A DNA stretch of 64,000 bases from Gloeomargaritales cyanobacterium VI4D9 (GTDB lineage: Bacteria > Cyanobacteriota > Cyanobacteriia > Gloeomargaritales > Gloeomargaritaceae). Shown one piece after another: positions 26,824-35,382 of this stretch. Every line of letters starts with the position of its first letter. Position 1 is the first letter of the stretch. The position numbers and the translations under genes are program-made. Where the stretch lies: positions 1,525,157-1,589,156 of the forward strand of contig OV696605.1 of NCBI GenBank assembly GCA_927797885.1, read 5' to 3'. The notes under the pieces are model-generated. The model saw nothing but the letters and a program-made list of their open reading frames with translations. It was not told the DNA's origin and searched no databases.

Positions 26824-29397
26824 TTATGCACTGTGTTCCCGTGCTACTACAGTGTCGTACAGCCCGTAGTAAGCTAGTCCTTTATGACTTTCAATACCGG
26901 TGTAGCGCAGGGATGCGTCTTCATAACGCCGGAATGCAAATACCGCTTGGTTCATCTGCTCGGTATTGAATACTTTCAGTTGCACAAGTAAATGAAAATC
27001 TTGGACTGTCAGACCAGTTATAGTGAGGAATAGACCTGGTTCGAGCCTAGTGATGACATCCTGTAATGTGTTCTCACGAAAGTCAGTTAGGTACATAAAC
27101 GGGGGGATGCGGGTGGCAAACTTGATGAGTTTCTCTTGAATCTGCTTGCGCTTGGACTTATATTCTTTCTCTTCCTCTGTTAGCTCTATTTTTTCCTGTT
27201 GCGATAATTCCCCACTTTTCGCCTTCTTTTTCAACTCTTTGATTGTCTCACTCTTATTGATAATGGTTTCAATGACGTTATCCCCCAGGCTCCGCCACCC
27301 CTCAATACGTTCTACTGCCGCCAGTGCCTCTGGGTTATCAAGGATGCGGCGCAGGGTATCATTATCCACATTCACCAAAAGGGCACTCTCCCACTTGCGT
27401 GCCAATAGGGTTCCTGAGGTACCCGCCATCGCAATGTCAAGGATGCCACCAGCGTCAATCTGCGTCATCTTTGCCCCATCATAGGCAAGGACGGGAAGGA
27501 AGGACACCAGCTCTTTGACCGCATTTTCTGGGTTTGGTTCGTTGGGGGCTAAGCCGATTGCATATTCGGAAATCTGCCGCAACGCACGGGTGGGGGCAAA
27601 GTCGAACACAAAACAGGCGGGCTTTAGTATCTCTTCTCTGTTGGGATCATCGCCCTCAGGATTTGGGATTACCCAAGGGGACTGCACACGAAAAGCGGCT
27701 TGAAAGTATGTTTCGGGGGACTGTAAATTGCGTAACATAAGAATTGCCGACCACTGTTTTACCGTGATGCCTGTGGTTAGTTTGCCGCAGGAAAGGGTGA
27801 TGGTTTTAGTGTCAAACCCACTACCAATTGCCTGCCGTACTGGTGGTAAAGCTGACAATCCAATCCCTGCCGATGCCCCCGCCGCTACGACCACTTTGTA
27901 GTCATGCCAGAAGGTATTTTGCCGCTCAGCCAGCAGGTTAGCCATTGCATGACAGGATGCTACATTCGGGAGAAACCAAAATGAGTGCTGTAGATAGGGC
28001 AGTAGTCGCACATCCGAGTAGGGAAATGGTGGGCGAGTGCCGACTTTCAAGTGTTCAGTAGTTTGTGGGAAATACTGACCACGGATGATTTCAAGCCACT
28101 TTTGCACTTCATCTTTGTGTTTGAACTGGGCACTATCCCCTGTACCAGTAGCACTGAAAAACTCGTTCAGGTCAAACTCGTCAAACTCCCCTGCACTGGC
28201 AACCATCAGGAGTTCATCGGGCATCTGGTAGGTGAGTAGCCGCATCTCTGGGAGTGCCGCATAGGGGTTGGGCTGGTCGGGATGCGCTTGGGCAAAGGCT
28301 TGCTTAGCCCGTTGTTCATCCGTGTATGTCCAGTTAAAGATTTGTTCCTCGATGAACTCGCCCGTCGCCAATGCACGAAATGGTGTCCCAGACAGGTAGA
28401 GATAAGCACGGGTTGTAATAGGAAGAAAATCCGACTCCTCCTCGCCCAGTTCCTTAAGCTCTTCCTCAAAATCGACAAGGCTCGCCTGATTAGTCCGACG
28501 GTTGGCAAGAGAAGTGCCATATTCTGCATTAAGCTCGGCAGTGGTGTTTTCCTCGCCCTCAAATAATTCTTTAGCCGTGTCGCGCCAAGCCCCAAAATGA
28601 TACTCATCAAAGATAACTAAATCCCAGTTGATGGTATGGATCCACTCGTTTTTTGGTTTGATGTTGCCTGTTTCATCTCGCCCCAACAGGTCTTGAAATG
28701 AGCCGAAATAGACCAACGGGTGGGTAGGATCGGCGTTACTTGGATTGCCATCTGAATTGCGTGAAAAGAACTGCCAGCCGTCAAAATCTACATGGTTTTC
28801 AAGGTCGTTTTGCCAGGCATCCTCTACAGCAGGTTTGAAGGTAACAATGAGTACCCGCCGCACTTTGAGTTTTTTGGCGAGTTGGTAGGCGGCAAATGTT
28901 TTACCGAAACGCATCTTAGCATTCCATAGAAAGCGGGGGGTGGCATTGGGGTTTTCTGCCCAAATGGATTGGTAGTAGTTGTGGGTTTTTTCTACTGCCT
29001 CCGCTTGCTCACGACGCATCTTAAAGGTGGCATGGTGGGTGCCGGAAAACCGTTGCCCCGTACGCAATTCCGTCAGTACCGTTTTCACGTCGGCAACTGT
29101 ACAGCGCATCCATTCCTGCTCTACCCGCTCAAACCCCTTGCGCTCTAATGCCGCACGCACCTCAAAGTCGGTAAACAGGCTACCATCTTCCCGTTCGGCG
29201 GGTTCGTCCAGTTCGATGCGGTAGTTTTTGATAGCGGCGGTCTTGAGTTGCTCTGCCACACGCTGTTTGACCTCACGGGTGGTCTGACCAACCTTAAGTA
29301 GTCCCCGATGCGCTTCATCATCAATGGCGTAGGCGTAGATGCGTAGCCGTGCGGTAGGTTTGGTGCTAAGGATTTCTTCGATGGGCTTAGTTATCAT
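26824..29397 (-). CDS. Restriction protein: GIY-YIG-like nuclease plus DEAD-type helicase
   Basis: 857 aa. Residues ~18-110 resemble a T5orf172/GIY-YIG-like nuclease domain (RIYAYAID, LLKVGQTTREVKQRV). A superfamily 2 helicase follows: AKMRFGKT (160-167), DEYH (264-267), LSGTPFR, and later conserved SF2 motifs (CGKLTTGITVKQW, QAAFRVQSPW). The C-terminal ~250 residues are helical. This is the restriction/translocase component of a plasmid- and island-borne R-M system whose two methylase genes lie just upstream in the same operon (11-bp overlap). Inside the CAST boundaries, so probably cargo. Confidence 0.85.
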   Translation of the reverse strand: MITKPIEEILSTKPTARLRIYAYAIDDEAHRGLLKVGQTTREVKQRVAEQLKTAAIKNYRIELDEPAEREDGSLFTDFEVRAALERKGFERVEQEWMRCTVADVKTVLTELRTGQRFSGTHHATFKMRREQAEAVEKTHNYYQSIWAENPNATPRFLWNAKMRFGKTFAAYQLAKKLKVRRVLIVTFKPAVEDAWQNDLENHVDFDGWQFFSRNSDGNPSNADPTHPLVYFGSFQDLLGRDETGNIKPKNEWIHTINWDLVIFDEYHFGAWRDTAKELFEGEENTTAELNAEYGTSLANRRTNQASLVDFEEELKELGEEESDFLPITTRAYLYLSGTPFRALATGEFIEEQIFNWTYTDEQRAKQAFAQAHPDQPNPYAALPEMRLLTYQMPDELLMVASAGEFDEFDLNEFFSATGTGDSAQFKHKDEVQKWLEIIRGQYFPQTTEHLKVGTRPPFPYSDVRLLPYLQHSFWFLPNVASCHAMANLLAERQNTFWHDYKVVVAAGASAGIGLSALPPVRQAIGSGFDTKTITLSCGKLTTGITVKQWSAILMLRNLQSPETYFQAAFRVQSPWVIPNPEGDDPNREEILKPACFVFDFAPTRALRQISEYAIGLAPNEPNPENAVKELVSFLPVLAYDGAKMTQIDAGGILDIAMAGTSGTLLARKWESALLVNVDNDTLRRILDNPEALAAVERIEGWRSLGDNVIETIINKSETIKELKKKAKSGELSQQEKIELTEEEKEYKSKRKQIQEKLIKFATRIPPFMYLTDFRENTLQDVITRLEPGLFLTITGLTVQDFHLLVQLKVFNTEQMNQAVFAFRRYEDASLRYTGIESHKGLAYYGLYDTVVAREHSA

Positions 29398-30976
29398 TTC
29401 CTTCGCTGTTAAGTTCCATCGGGCGAATCACTGACTCGATGTAGTCAATTTCCTCCTGCGTCAGTCCATATTTTTGGTAAAGCTCAGCATCAGTCCAAAT
29501 GCGATCCCAAGTCTGCATGGGAACCCATAAGTAGGTTGAATGTGTCGCATGCTGAGTAATCTTGCGAAGAGATACAAGAAAGCGGAAAAAGCGAGTTCTT
29601 AAGTACGATTCTAGGCTTTGAGCTTCCTCCTTTGTTTTCAAAAAGAAAAATAAGAAAGACTGGGTGCAAACAGAGGGCGGAGCGACAATCATTGGTTTAC
29701 CTAGCACTATGTCAGGAATCTTCTGTCCACCATCTGATCCAGCTTCTGGTACAAGTACCTTCCATGTGTTAATCAAGTGTGCACTCTTTTTGACCTCACT
29801 ACGAGCGATGTACCCTACCCTACGTTTGCCAGAACAAATGTAATTAAGGGGAACATCCCCAGGTTGTTCTCTGGCATGGAAACCTTTAAAGTTCGATGTC
29901 CAGCCAAATTCTTTGTCCCGAGCCAAAATGGTATTGACAGACGGCTCTCTGTGAGTAAGGACTTTACGCAGAATTTCCACTGCCTGTGAATCACGGACGA
30001 AAATATCAAACTCGCCAAGATTACGCCAATAAGGTCCGATTACCTCTTTGTTACGAATTGTCTGTACCTGGCAATCCCTGTCGTATGAAGCATCCCAAAG
30101 AAAGTAGCAAATGCCCCCTTTTACTTCGACTCCAGGGAAAACTTCTTTCGAGTTGGGGAAGTCCACTAATGCACGAATTCGTCGATCATTAAGTATGGTT
30201 TGGCGGAATTTGCTTAGACCTAGTCCTGTTGCCATCCAACGTGATGGGATCACCATAATCAAATACCGAGGGTCTAGCTTTTTGGCTTGCTCGACAAAAT
30301 GATGATAAATTGGAATGTCGCGAGTGCCACCATCACTAGGTAACTGATACGGCGGGTTACCAATAATCACATCAAACTGCATAGCTTCTCCAAACATCTG
30401 GGCGATTCTTGCTTTGATATTATCGGTGTGAATAAATGGATAGGCGTAATTTTCTCGATCTTCTCCCCGATCCAACTCACTCCGGGGCGCACCGCAGTAA
30501 CGACATTTATTCCCCTCCCAAGTGTGCTGTACCCGTTCAAACCAGATGTTGCCGTCATCCGTCTGAAACTCCTTGCAGATTGAATGCGGTCCCATAGCGT
30601 GCTTACTACAATACACCGTCCGCCGTGCCATCAACGCCGTTAGCCTTGTAATGCCAATGCCAAACACCTGCCTGGTCAAAATATGATTCACCCGTGCTTG
30701 TAGGTCGGGAATTTGCTCCTTTAGTCCTGCCACGAGCCGCCGGGTGATTTCCCGTAGAAACACGCCCGACTTGGTGCAGGGGTCAAGGAAGCGTACCTCT
30801 GAGTTTGCCCATAGGTTGGCTCCATCGTGCTCCTGTGCCCATGCCTCGGTCAGGGTATCCAGCATACGGTTCGCAAATTCCGGCGGGGTAAACACCTCAT
30901 CACTAGATAAATTGGCGATGCAGGTCAGTACATCAGGATTACGCCCACGCAAGGTAAAGGGTGCCTGTGCAGTCAT
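29387..30976 (-). CDS. DNA N6-adenine methylase, Eco57I-like, NPPY-containing
   Basis: 529 aa. Divergent motif I FLDPCTKSGVFL, motif IV IIGNPPYQL (NPPY 207-210), and a probable zinc ribbon (YCSKH at 122-126 and CRYC at 158-161). The C-terminal half resembles target-recognition regions of type I/Eco57I methylases. The start overlaps the upstream methylase stop as ATGA, so coupled translation is likely. Expected to modify adenine and protect the host DNA from the helicase-nuclease. Complete by length. Confidence 0.88.
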   Translation of the reverse strand: MTAQAPFTLRGRNPDVLTCIANLSSDEVFTPPEFANRMLDTLTEAWAQEHDGANLWANSEVRFLDPCTKSGVFLREITRRLVAGLKEQIPDLQARVNHILTRQVFGIGITRLTALMARRTVYCSKHAMGPHSICKEFQTDDGNIWFERVQHTWEGNKCRYCGAPRSELDRGEDRENYAYPFIHTDNIKARIAQMFGEAMQFDVIIGNPPYQLPSDGGTRDIPIYHHFVEQAKKLDPRYLIMVIPSRWMATGLGLSKFRQTILNDRRIRALVDFPNSKEVFPGVEVKGGICYFLWDASYDRDCQVQTIRNKEVIGPYWRNLGEFDIFVRDSQAVEILRKVLTHREPSVNTILARDKEFGWTSNFKGFHAREQPGDVPLNYICSGKRRVGYIARSEVKKSAHLINTWKVLVPEAGSDGGQKIPDIVLGKPMIVAPPSVCTQSFLFFFLKTKEEAQSLESYLRTRFFRFLVSLRKITQHATHSTYLWVPMQTWDRIWTDAELYQKYGLTQEEIDYIESVIRPMELNSEGNDN

Positions 30977-31632
30977 GGTAGTAGCTCCAGTTGCGTATAG
31001 CCCATCTCTGCCCTAGCCAACTCCCTGACCGTCATTGGCGAGTAGGTCTTAACCGGCGTAAAAACCTCATGCTTATTAAGGGGTGAAAACGCACTGAATG
31101 TGGAAGACATAGCAAGTGTATCAAGACGGAAATCACGCCGCTGAAACTTACCCTTACCTAGATAGCCCCATTCAGCAAAGGTAATGGGTTGACCGTCGTG
31201 CGTACACATGGTGAGCGCATCCCCATGCACTAGGTTTTGAGACAAAACATAATCTGCCGCCAGGTAGAACTGATCCGATTCTCCTACTCCCAGATACTCC
31301 GCAAAAATTTCGAGTAGGTTCGCCTTACACTCGGCGATGTTATCAGCTAATAGCTCGATACCGTAAATGCACATCAACCCCAGCAGTGCATAGTGCCGCT
31401 TCTCAAAGTCAGACCGTCCATACTTTATCTCTACAGCGGCGAGTTTACGGCGTAGGATTTGCACAAGGAAGTTACCACTCCCACAGGCTGGTTCTAGGAA
31501 GCGGGAATCAATGCGTTCGGTTTCGTCTTTTACCAAATCAAGCATTGCCTCTACCAACCAAGGCGGGGTGAATACCTCTCCATGATCGGCGACACGCTGT
31601 TTGGACTTGACGTAGCTATTGATTTGTTGCAT
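30973..31632 (-). CDS. Small DNA N6-methylase subunit
   Basis: About 219 aa from ATG 31632 (MQQINSYVKSKQRVADHGEV). Motif I FLEPACGSGNFL and flanking helices are present, and the sequence ends shortly after AEWGYLGKGKFQRRDF without an NPPY motif. Such short SAM-binding proteins regularly precede the NPPY-bearing methylase of this R-M type, and the two probably act together. An earlier in-frame ATG (31725) would overlap the upstream gene; the chosen start begins just before the conserved KSKQRVADHGEVFTP block. Confidence 0.75.
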   Translation of the reverse strand: MQQINSYVKSKQRVADHGEVFTPPWLVEAMLDLVKDETERIDSRFLEPACGSGNFLVQILRRKLAAVEIKYGRSDFEKRHYALLGLMCIYGIELLADNIAECKANLLEIFAEYLGVGESDQFYLAADYVLSQNLVHGDALTMCTHDGQPITFAEWGYLGKGKFQRRDFRLDTLAMSSTFSAFSPLNKHEVFTPVKTYSPMTVRELARAEMGYTQLELLP

Positions 31633-31684
31633 ATTTGCGACAACTTTTTTACATTCCCTGGAGTTAGTATAACCTTGAAACTGC

Positions 31685-32506
31685 TCAATCAAAGGTTTGG
31701 AAAGACCATCTCTCCCAAAGTTCATGAGGGGTGGGAAAATCATCTCTTTCTGTGGTGATATGACTACTAAAATCGTATTCAACAATGCCAATGCCATTGG
31801 TGGAATAAGCAAATTGTAGCCCTAACATCTCAGCATAATTTTTCGCTTGCTTCAGCCCATCATCCGCATCCATATAAACCGCTTTAGCCTCGACTAAAGC
31901 AATAGCTCCATGATGACCGTAGTTCAGAATATAATCAGCTTTAGCTCTATTCTTGCGCCTTGAACGGCTATTTACAGCCATGTTATTCTTTGCCGCAACT
32001 TCCCCCTCAACCGTAATCGAGTGTGGACTTTGACCCCAACCCGCTGCCATCAGTTTTGCCATGACCAATTCCCCAACAGATTGCGGATTTTCGATGGTTC
32101 TTTGAATGTTTTCTTGTAGGACATCTATCGGTATAACCGTCATACTAAAAACCCCTTGCCTCACCACAGCCACTACTTTCTGAGGGTCAAATTCCTCAAT
32201 TATTAACCGTTGGTTGTCATCATCCCACCGCCACAGAAACCGCCGGGCTTGTTCCGGCTGGGCATACCCCGCATCCAGCTTTTTTAGATGCCCTAAACAC
32301 GCCCCTATCGCCGCCAAATCATATCCCCGTTGCAACAGATAATGCACGATGGCTAGGTTCACCAAATTCTCCCGGTCGTAATACGCACTGTAACCCGTAC
32401 CTGCCGGATTCACCACCGGGACGACCAACCCCTTACTGCGCCAGTATTGCAGTTGCCGGATAGTACAGCCCGTGATGCGCGCCGCCTCCTTCGTGCTGAA
32501 AAACAT
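31685..32506 (-). CDS. CvkR-like MerR regulator fused to HsdR N-terminal nuclease-like domain
   Basis: About 273 aa from ATG 32506. The first ~75 residues are a MerR winged helix (FFSTKEAARITGCTIRQLQY, W/GLVVPVVNPAGTGYSAYY) like CvkR, the repressor of cas12k found divergent to cas12k in V-K CASTs. From about residue 130 the sequence becomes a type I restriction R-subunit N-terminal (PD-(D/E)XK) domain: VGELVMAKLMAAGW, ADYIL (D194), LVEAKA (E209, K211), QAKNYAEMLGLQFAYSTNG and a final FPTPHELWERW. The catalytic D/E-x-K set is present, but the helicase part that normally follows is absent. One uninterrupted frame; a natural fusion or a recombination product. Likely still binds the cas12k promoter 100 bp away. 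Confidence 0.78.
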   Translation of the reverse strand: MFFSTKEAARITGCTIRQLQYWRSKGLVVPVVNPAGTGYSAYYDRENLVNLAIVHYLLQRGYDLAAIGACLGHLKKLDAGYAQPEQARRFLWRWDDDNQRLIIEEFDPQKVVAVVRQGVFSMTVIPIDVLQENIQRTIENPQSVGELVMAKLMAAGWGQSPHSITVEGEVAAKNNMAVNSRSRRKNRAKADYILNYGHHGAIALVEAKAVYMDADDGLKQAKNYAEMLGLQFAYSTNGIGIVEYDFSSHITTERDDFPTPHELWERWSFQTFD

Positions 32507-32557
32507 CGTTCCCAAGTATTGATTGGCTTTATCGTACCCTGAAGTGCTTTCAATGGC

Positions 32558-32613
32558 TAGACAACTTTTAATACAGATATGCTATTATTAAATTATCAAC
32601 CTCTTATGGATAT
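32558..32613 (+). promoter_or_regulatory. Probable cas12k promoter and CvkR operator region
   Basis: AT-rich 98-bp divergent spacer between the MerR fusion and cas12k. A TAGACA at 32558 and TATTAT at 32583 are possible but poorly spaced -35/-10 elements. In studied V-K CASTs CvkR represses cas12k from this position; the exact operator cannot be defined here. Confidence 0.4.
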
Positions 32614-34419
32614 ATGACTAAGTTAACGATTCAGTGCCGTCTGGTTGCTGAAGAGGAAACCCGCCGCTGGGTGTGGGAGATGATGGCGGGTCGTTATGCG
32701 CCGCTGATTGCCACCACCTTGGGACAAGTTTCCCAACACAAGGATTTTCCGCAATGGGTAGCTACTGGGGAACTGCCCGCCCAGGTGGTCAAAAATTTAG
32801 TGAACCAGGCGAAAAGCGGTCTGCCTGCTCGCTGGTGTGCCTCCGCCCAACGACAGGTGCAGGAAACCTACAAGGCTTGGTTGAAAAGACGGCGGAAATT
32901 ACAGCAAAAGTTACAGGCTCAGCAAACCTGGTTGAGTGTCCTCAGACCGGATGCAGAATTGGCTCAAGATGCGGGTTTATCCCTGGAGGAAATGAAAATT
33001 CGGGCACAAGCACTTCTCCATAGGGAGATCAATAATTGGTTTCAGGCGTACCAACAATGTCAGGATGTCGTTGAGCGGTCTATCTTTGCCTACTTGCTGA
33101 AACACCGTTTGACTGTGCCCACGGAGCCGGAAGATACGGACAAACTCAGGCGGAAACGGCGGCAAGTGGAAATTAAAATTGAGCGGCTAGAAACGCAGCT
33201 TGCGGGTCGTAGTCCTCAAGGTCGGGATTTGACGGGCAATCGGTATGCAACCGCATTGCACGAAGGGGAACAGTGTTATTGGGAAGATGACGCTGATTTT
33301 CTGGCATGGCAGGCGGAAATCCTGTCTCGCCCTGACTCCCTGCCGCCCCCGGTGGAATATGCCACCAACACAGACATGACCTGGCACAAGGATGAACAGG
33401 GGCGTTTGGCGGTCACCTTCAACGGACTGGGCAAGCTGAAATTCAAAATTGCCTGCGACCAACGGCAACTGCATTGGTTTCAGCGGTTTTACCAAGACCA
33501 AGAGCAGTTCAAAGCTCAGAAAGGGCAACGCAGTCAGGCATTGTTTACCTTGCGTTCTGTGGAATTACTTTGGAAGCCGGGGAACTGCTCAGGAGAGCCT
33601 TGGCAGGCTAATTTTTTGTACCTTCACTGCACGGTTGATTCCCGCCTTTGGACACAGGAAGGAACGGCTATGGTTCAACAAGAAAAAGCAAAGAAATCGC
33701 AAAGGATTGTTGAGAAGTTATCAGAGCGAAGTGATTTAACCGCCCAACAAAAAGAGTGTTTGCAACGTCATCAGTCCACCTTAGTTCGGTTACAAATGGG
33801 GTATGACCGCCCCCAACGGCGAATGTATCAGGGCAAGAGTCACCTTGCTGTGGGCATCAGTCTGGACATGGAGAACCTGGTGACCGTGGCACTGGTGGAT
33901 GTCGTGAAACAAAAAGTGATTACAGGTTGCACAATGAAGAGCCTACTTGGTCAAGATTATGCCTTGGTTCAGCGTCTCAGGTATGAAAAAAGGCAAAATT
34001 CCCACCTGCGAAAAGTCGCCCAGGAACGAGGGAGTAAAATCGTTAATTATGAAGCGAATTTAGGCATTCATGTCGAGCGGTTGCTTGTGAAGGCGATTAT
34101 TCATTTTGCCCAGCAACATCTGGCGGGGAGCCTATGTGTGCCGACATTGAAAGATATACGGGAAACCATCCAATCTCATCTCCAATGCCGGGCAGAGGAG
34201 CGTCATCCCAATAGCAAAGAACTCCAACACAGATACGCCAAAGAATATCGTATCAATGCCCATCGTTGGAGTTATAATAGGTTATTGAAATTACTTAATC
34301 AGCAAGCCAAGATTGCTGGTTTAGTAGTAGAGCAGGGGGTGCAAAGTGCGGGTGAAACTGCTTTAGAAAGAGCGTTAGGGGTCGCCTTAAGTGCTTATTA
34401 TCAACGCAGTGCCGCTTGA
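32614..34419 (+). CDS. cas12k: Cas12k, nuclease-dead effector of type V-K CAST
   Basis: 601 aa. Matches the Cas12k pattern throughout: TIQCRLVAEEETRRWVWEMM at the start, SIFAYLLKHR, KRRRQVEIKIERLE, RQLHWFQRFYQDQ, LFTLRS, QSTLVRLQMGYDRP, YQGKSHLAVGISLDMEN (degenerate RuvC-I), AKEYRINAHRWSY and LALSAYYQR-like end. About 40 residues shorter than the Scytonema hofmannii protein, mainly for lack of a Lys/Ser-rich insertion. Cas12k binds crRNA-tracrRNA and directs TnsC/TniQ/TnsB insertion beside the target without cutting. It looks intact, but its partners tnsC and tniQ are missing in the window. Confidence 0.95.
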   Translation: MTKLTIQCRLVAEEETRRWVWEMMAGRYAPLIATTLGQVSQHKDFPQWVATGELPAQVVKNLVNQAKSGLPARWCASAQRQVQETYKAWLKRRRKLQQKLQAQQTWLSVLRPDAELAQDAGLSLEEMKIRAQALLHREINNWFQAYQQCQDVVERSIFAYLLKHRLTVPTEPEDTDKLRRKRRQVEIKIERLETQLAGRSPQGRDLTGNRYATALHEGEQCYWEDDADFLAWQAEILSRPDSLPPPVEYATNTDMTWHKDEQGRLAVTFNGLGKLKFKIACDQRQLHWFQRFYQDQEQFKAQKGQRSQALFTLRSVELLWKPGNCSGEPWQANFLYLHCTVDSRLWTQEGTAMVQQEKAKKSQRIVEKLSERSDLTAQQKECLQRHQSTLVRLQMGYDRPQRRMYQGKSHLAVGISLDMENLVTVALVDVVKQKVITGCTMKSLLGQDYALVQRLRYEKRQNSHLRKVAQERGSKIVNYEANLGIHVERLLVKAIIHFAQQHLAGSLCVPTLKDIRETIQSHLQCRAEERHPNSKELQHRYAKEYRINAHRWSYNRLLKLLNQQAKIAGLVVEQGVQSAGETALERALGVALSAYYQRSAA

Positions 34420-34502
34420 GATTTACACCCGTCCCGATAGCAAAGCGTGGCGTAGCCATTAGCGGAGTGTGGCGTTAGCTGTACCTTGACAACTTAATAG
34501 TG
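34420..34502 (+). other. Spacer with short dispersed repeats and possible tracrRNA promoter
   Basis: Two copies of a GCGTGGCGTAGCC-type repeat (34436-34480) are followed by TTGACA at 34486, a possible -35 box for the tracrRNA. Confidence 0.4.
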
Positions 34503-34751
34503 AAAATAGCGCCGCAGTTTAAGCTCAGTAAGCCTCTGGACTGCGAAAAGTATGGGGTAGTTTGACCGTCGGTAAACGGTTGTGCTTTCTGCCCCTGGCG
34601 ACTGTCCACCCCGATAGCGTAGCGTGGCGTTAGCCATTGCTGTCGATTTCTTAACTGGGAATCGAGATGAGGTGCGCCCCCAGCAAAAGGGAACGGGTTT
34701 ACTGGAGTGGTGGTCGCCGAATCACCCCCGAGCAAGGGGGACTCGTCCTTT
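34503..34751 (+). ncRNA. tracrRNA of the type V-K system
   Basis: Contains the conserved V-K tracrRNA blocks in order: AATAGCGCCGCAG, AGCCTCTG, GGTAGTTTGAC with a hairpin, GCTTTCTGCCCCTGG, GGTGCGCCCCCAGCAA, TGAATCACC-like GAATCACCCCCGAG and CAAGGGGGACT. Compared with the known Scytonema arrangement, it has an extra ~22 nt piece at about 34615-34637 (AGCGTAGCGTGGCGTTAGCC) identical in type to the short palindromic repeats scattered in the window. Ends approximate. Confidence 0.85.
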
Positions 34752-34946
34752 GCAGTTTGGCAAACCTCTAGTGTGGTTCTATCGCCTGGGGGTTTGCCAA
34801 ATCCTGCAAACTGAATAGGGGCGGTACTTTTGAGCCGGAGGTCTTTTGACCAAAGGGCTAAAACCGTCCCTCACAGGGGAAGGCTACATGACCTTTGCCA
34901 AAACTGGAACTGGAGCAACGTGATGACCGGAGTTTCAGGGGGTAGA

Positions 34947-35205
34947 GTTGCATCCGCCTTCCAACCACAAGGGCGGGTGAAAGTGATCTTCGAAAATCAC
35001 AGGAGGAAAACTCTGCCTATGTTGCATCCGCCTTCCAACCACAAGGGCGGGTGAAAGGCGACAAATTCCGAGCCTGCGTTGGGTGCATTGTTAGTTGCAT
35101 CCGCTTTTCAGCAACTAGGGCGGGTGAAAGGGGGATTTTTGCGCCACCGATTGCAGGCGGGATGTCAAGTTGCATCCGCCTTCCAACCACAAGGGCGGGT
35201 GAGAG
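34947..35205 (+). CRISPR. Short CRISPR array for Cas12k (four repeats, three spacers)
   Basis: 37-nt repeats at 34947-34983, 35021-35057, 35094-35130 and 35169-35205. Consensus begins GTTGCATCCGCCTTCCAACC and ends AAGGGCGGGTGAAAG. Spacers are 37, 36 and 38 nt. The third repeat is diverged in the middle (CTTTTCAGCAACTAGGG) and the fourth ends GAGAG instead of GAAAG. No cas1/cas2 nearby. Confidence 0.92.
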
Positions 35206-35320
35206 GCGATATGCTATCCTTTAGGACTGCGTGGCGTAGTAATGCCATGACCAATTCCGGTATGTCTGCCTTCCCACAGCTAAGTCAGGAATGTTTCTTG
35301 TGGATGAGGACAAAGAGGGT
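35206..35320. other. Region between array and right end
   Basis: Includes a GCGTGGCGTAGTAATGCC repeat. This is where V-K elements usually keep a delocalised homing spacer; none with a convincing match to the adjacent tRNA was found by eye. Confidence 0.35.
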
Positions 35321-35370
35321 GTATGACGACACTAATTTGGCACTGGCGGCAAATAATTTGGCACTGTACA
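35321..35370 (-). mobile_element. CAST right end (RE)
   Basis: Read from the outside on the minus strand it begins TGTACAGTGCCAAATTATTT and continues with a second AGTGCCAAATTAGTGTCGTC. This has the TGTACA terminus and short repeats of V-K elements. It lies 12 bp from the 3' end of tRNA-Ile(CAU), the usual type of attachment site. Confidence 0.8.
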
Positions 35371-35382
35371 ACAGTACAACAA

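Noticed and set aside
32614-34419. Cas12k reinterpreted as a TnpB
   Set aside because: Length, N-terminal TIQCRL start, degenerate RuvC, and the adjacent tracrRNA and CRISPR all fit Cas12k.
34984-35300. Homing spacer matching tRNA-Ile
   Set aside because: Only short matches were seen by eye: GTGCATTGTT at the end of spacer 2 with the tRNA 3' flank, and CCGGTATGT near 35258 with the tRNA. Neither has the length or position expected for a V-K homing guide; an alignment search would decide.
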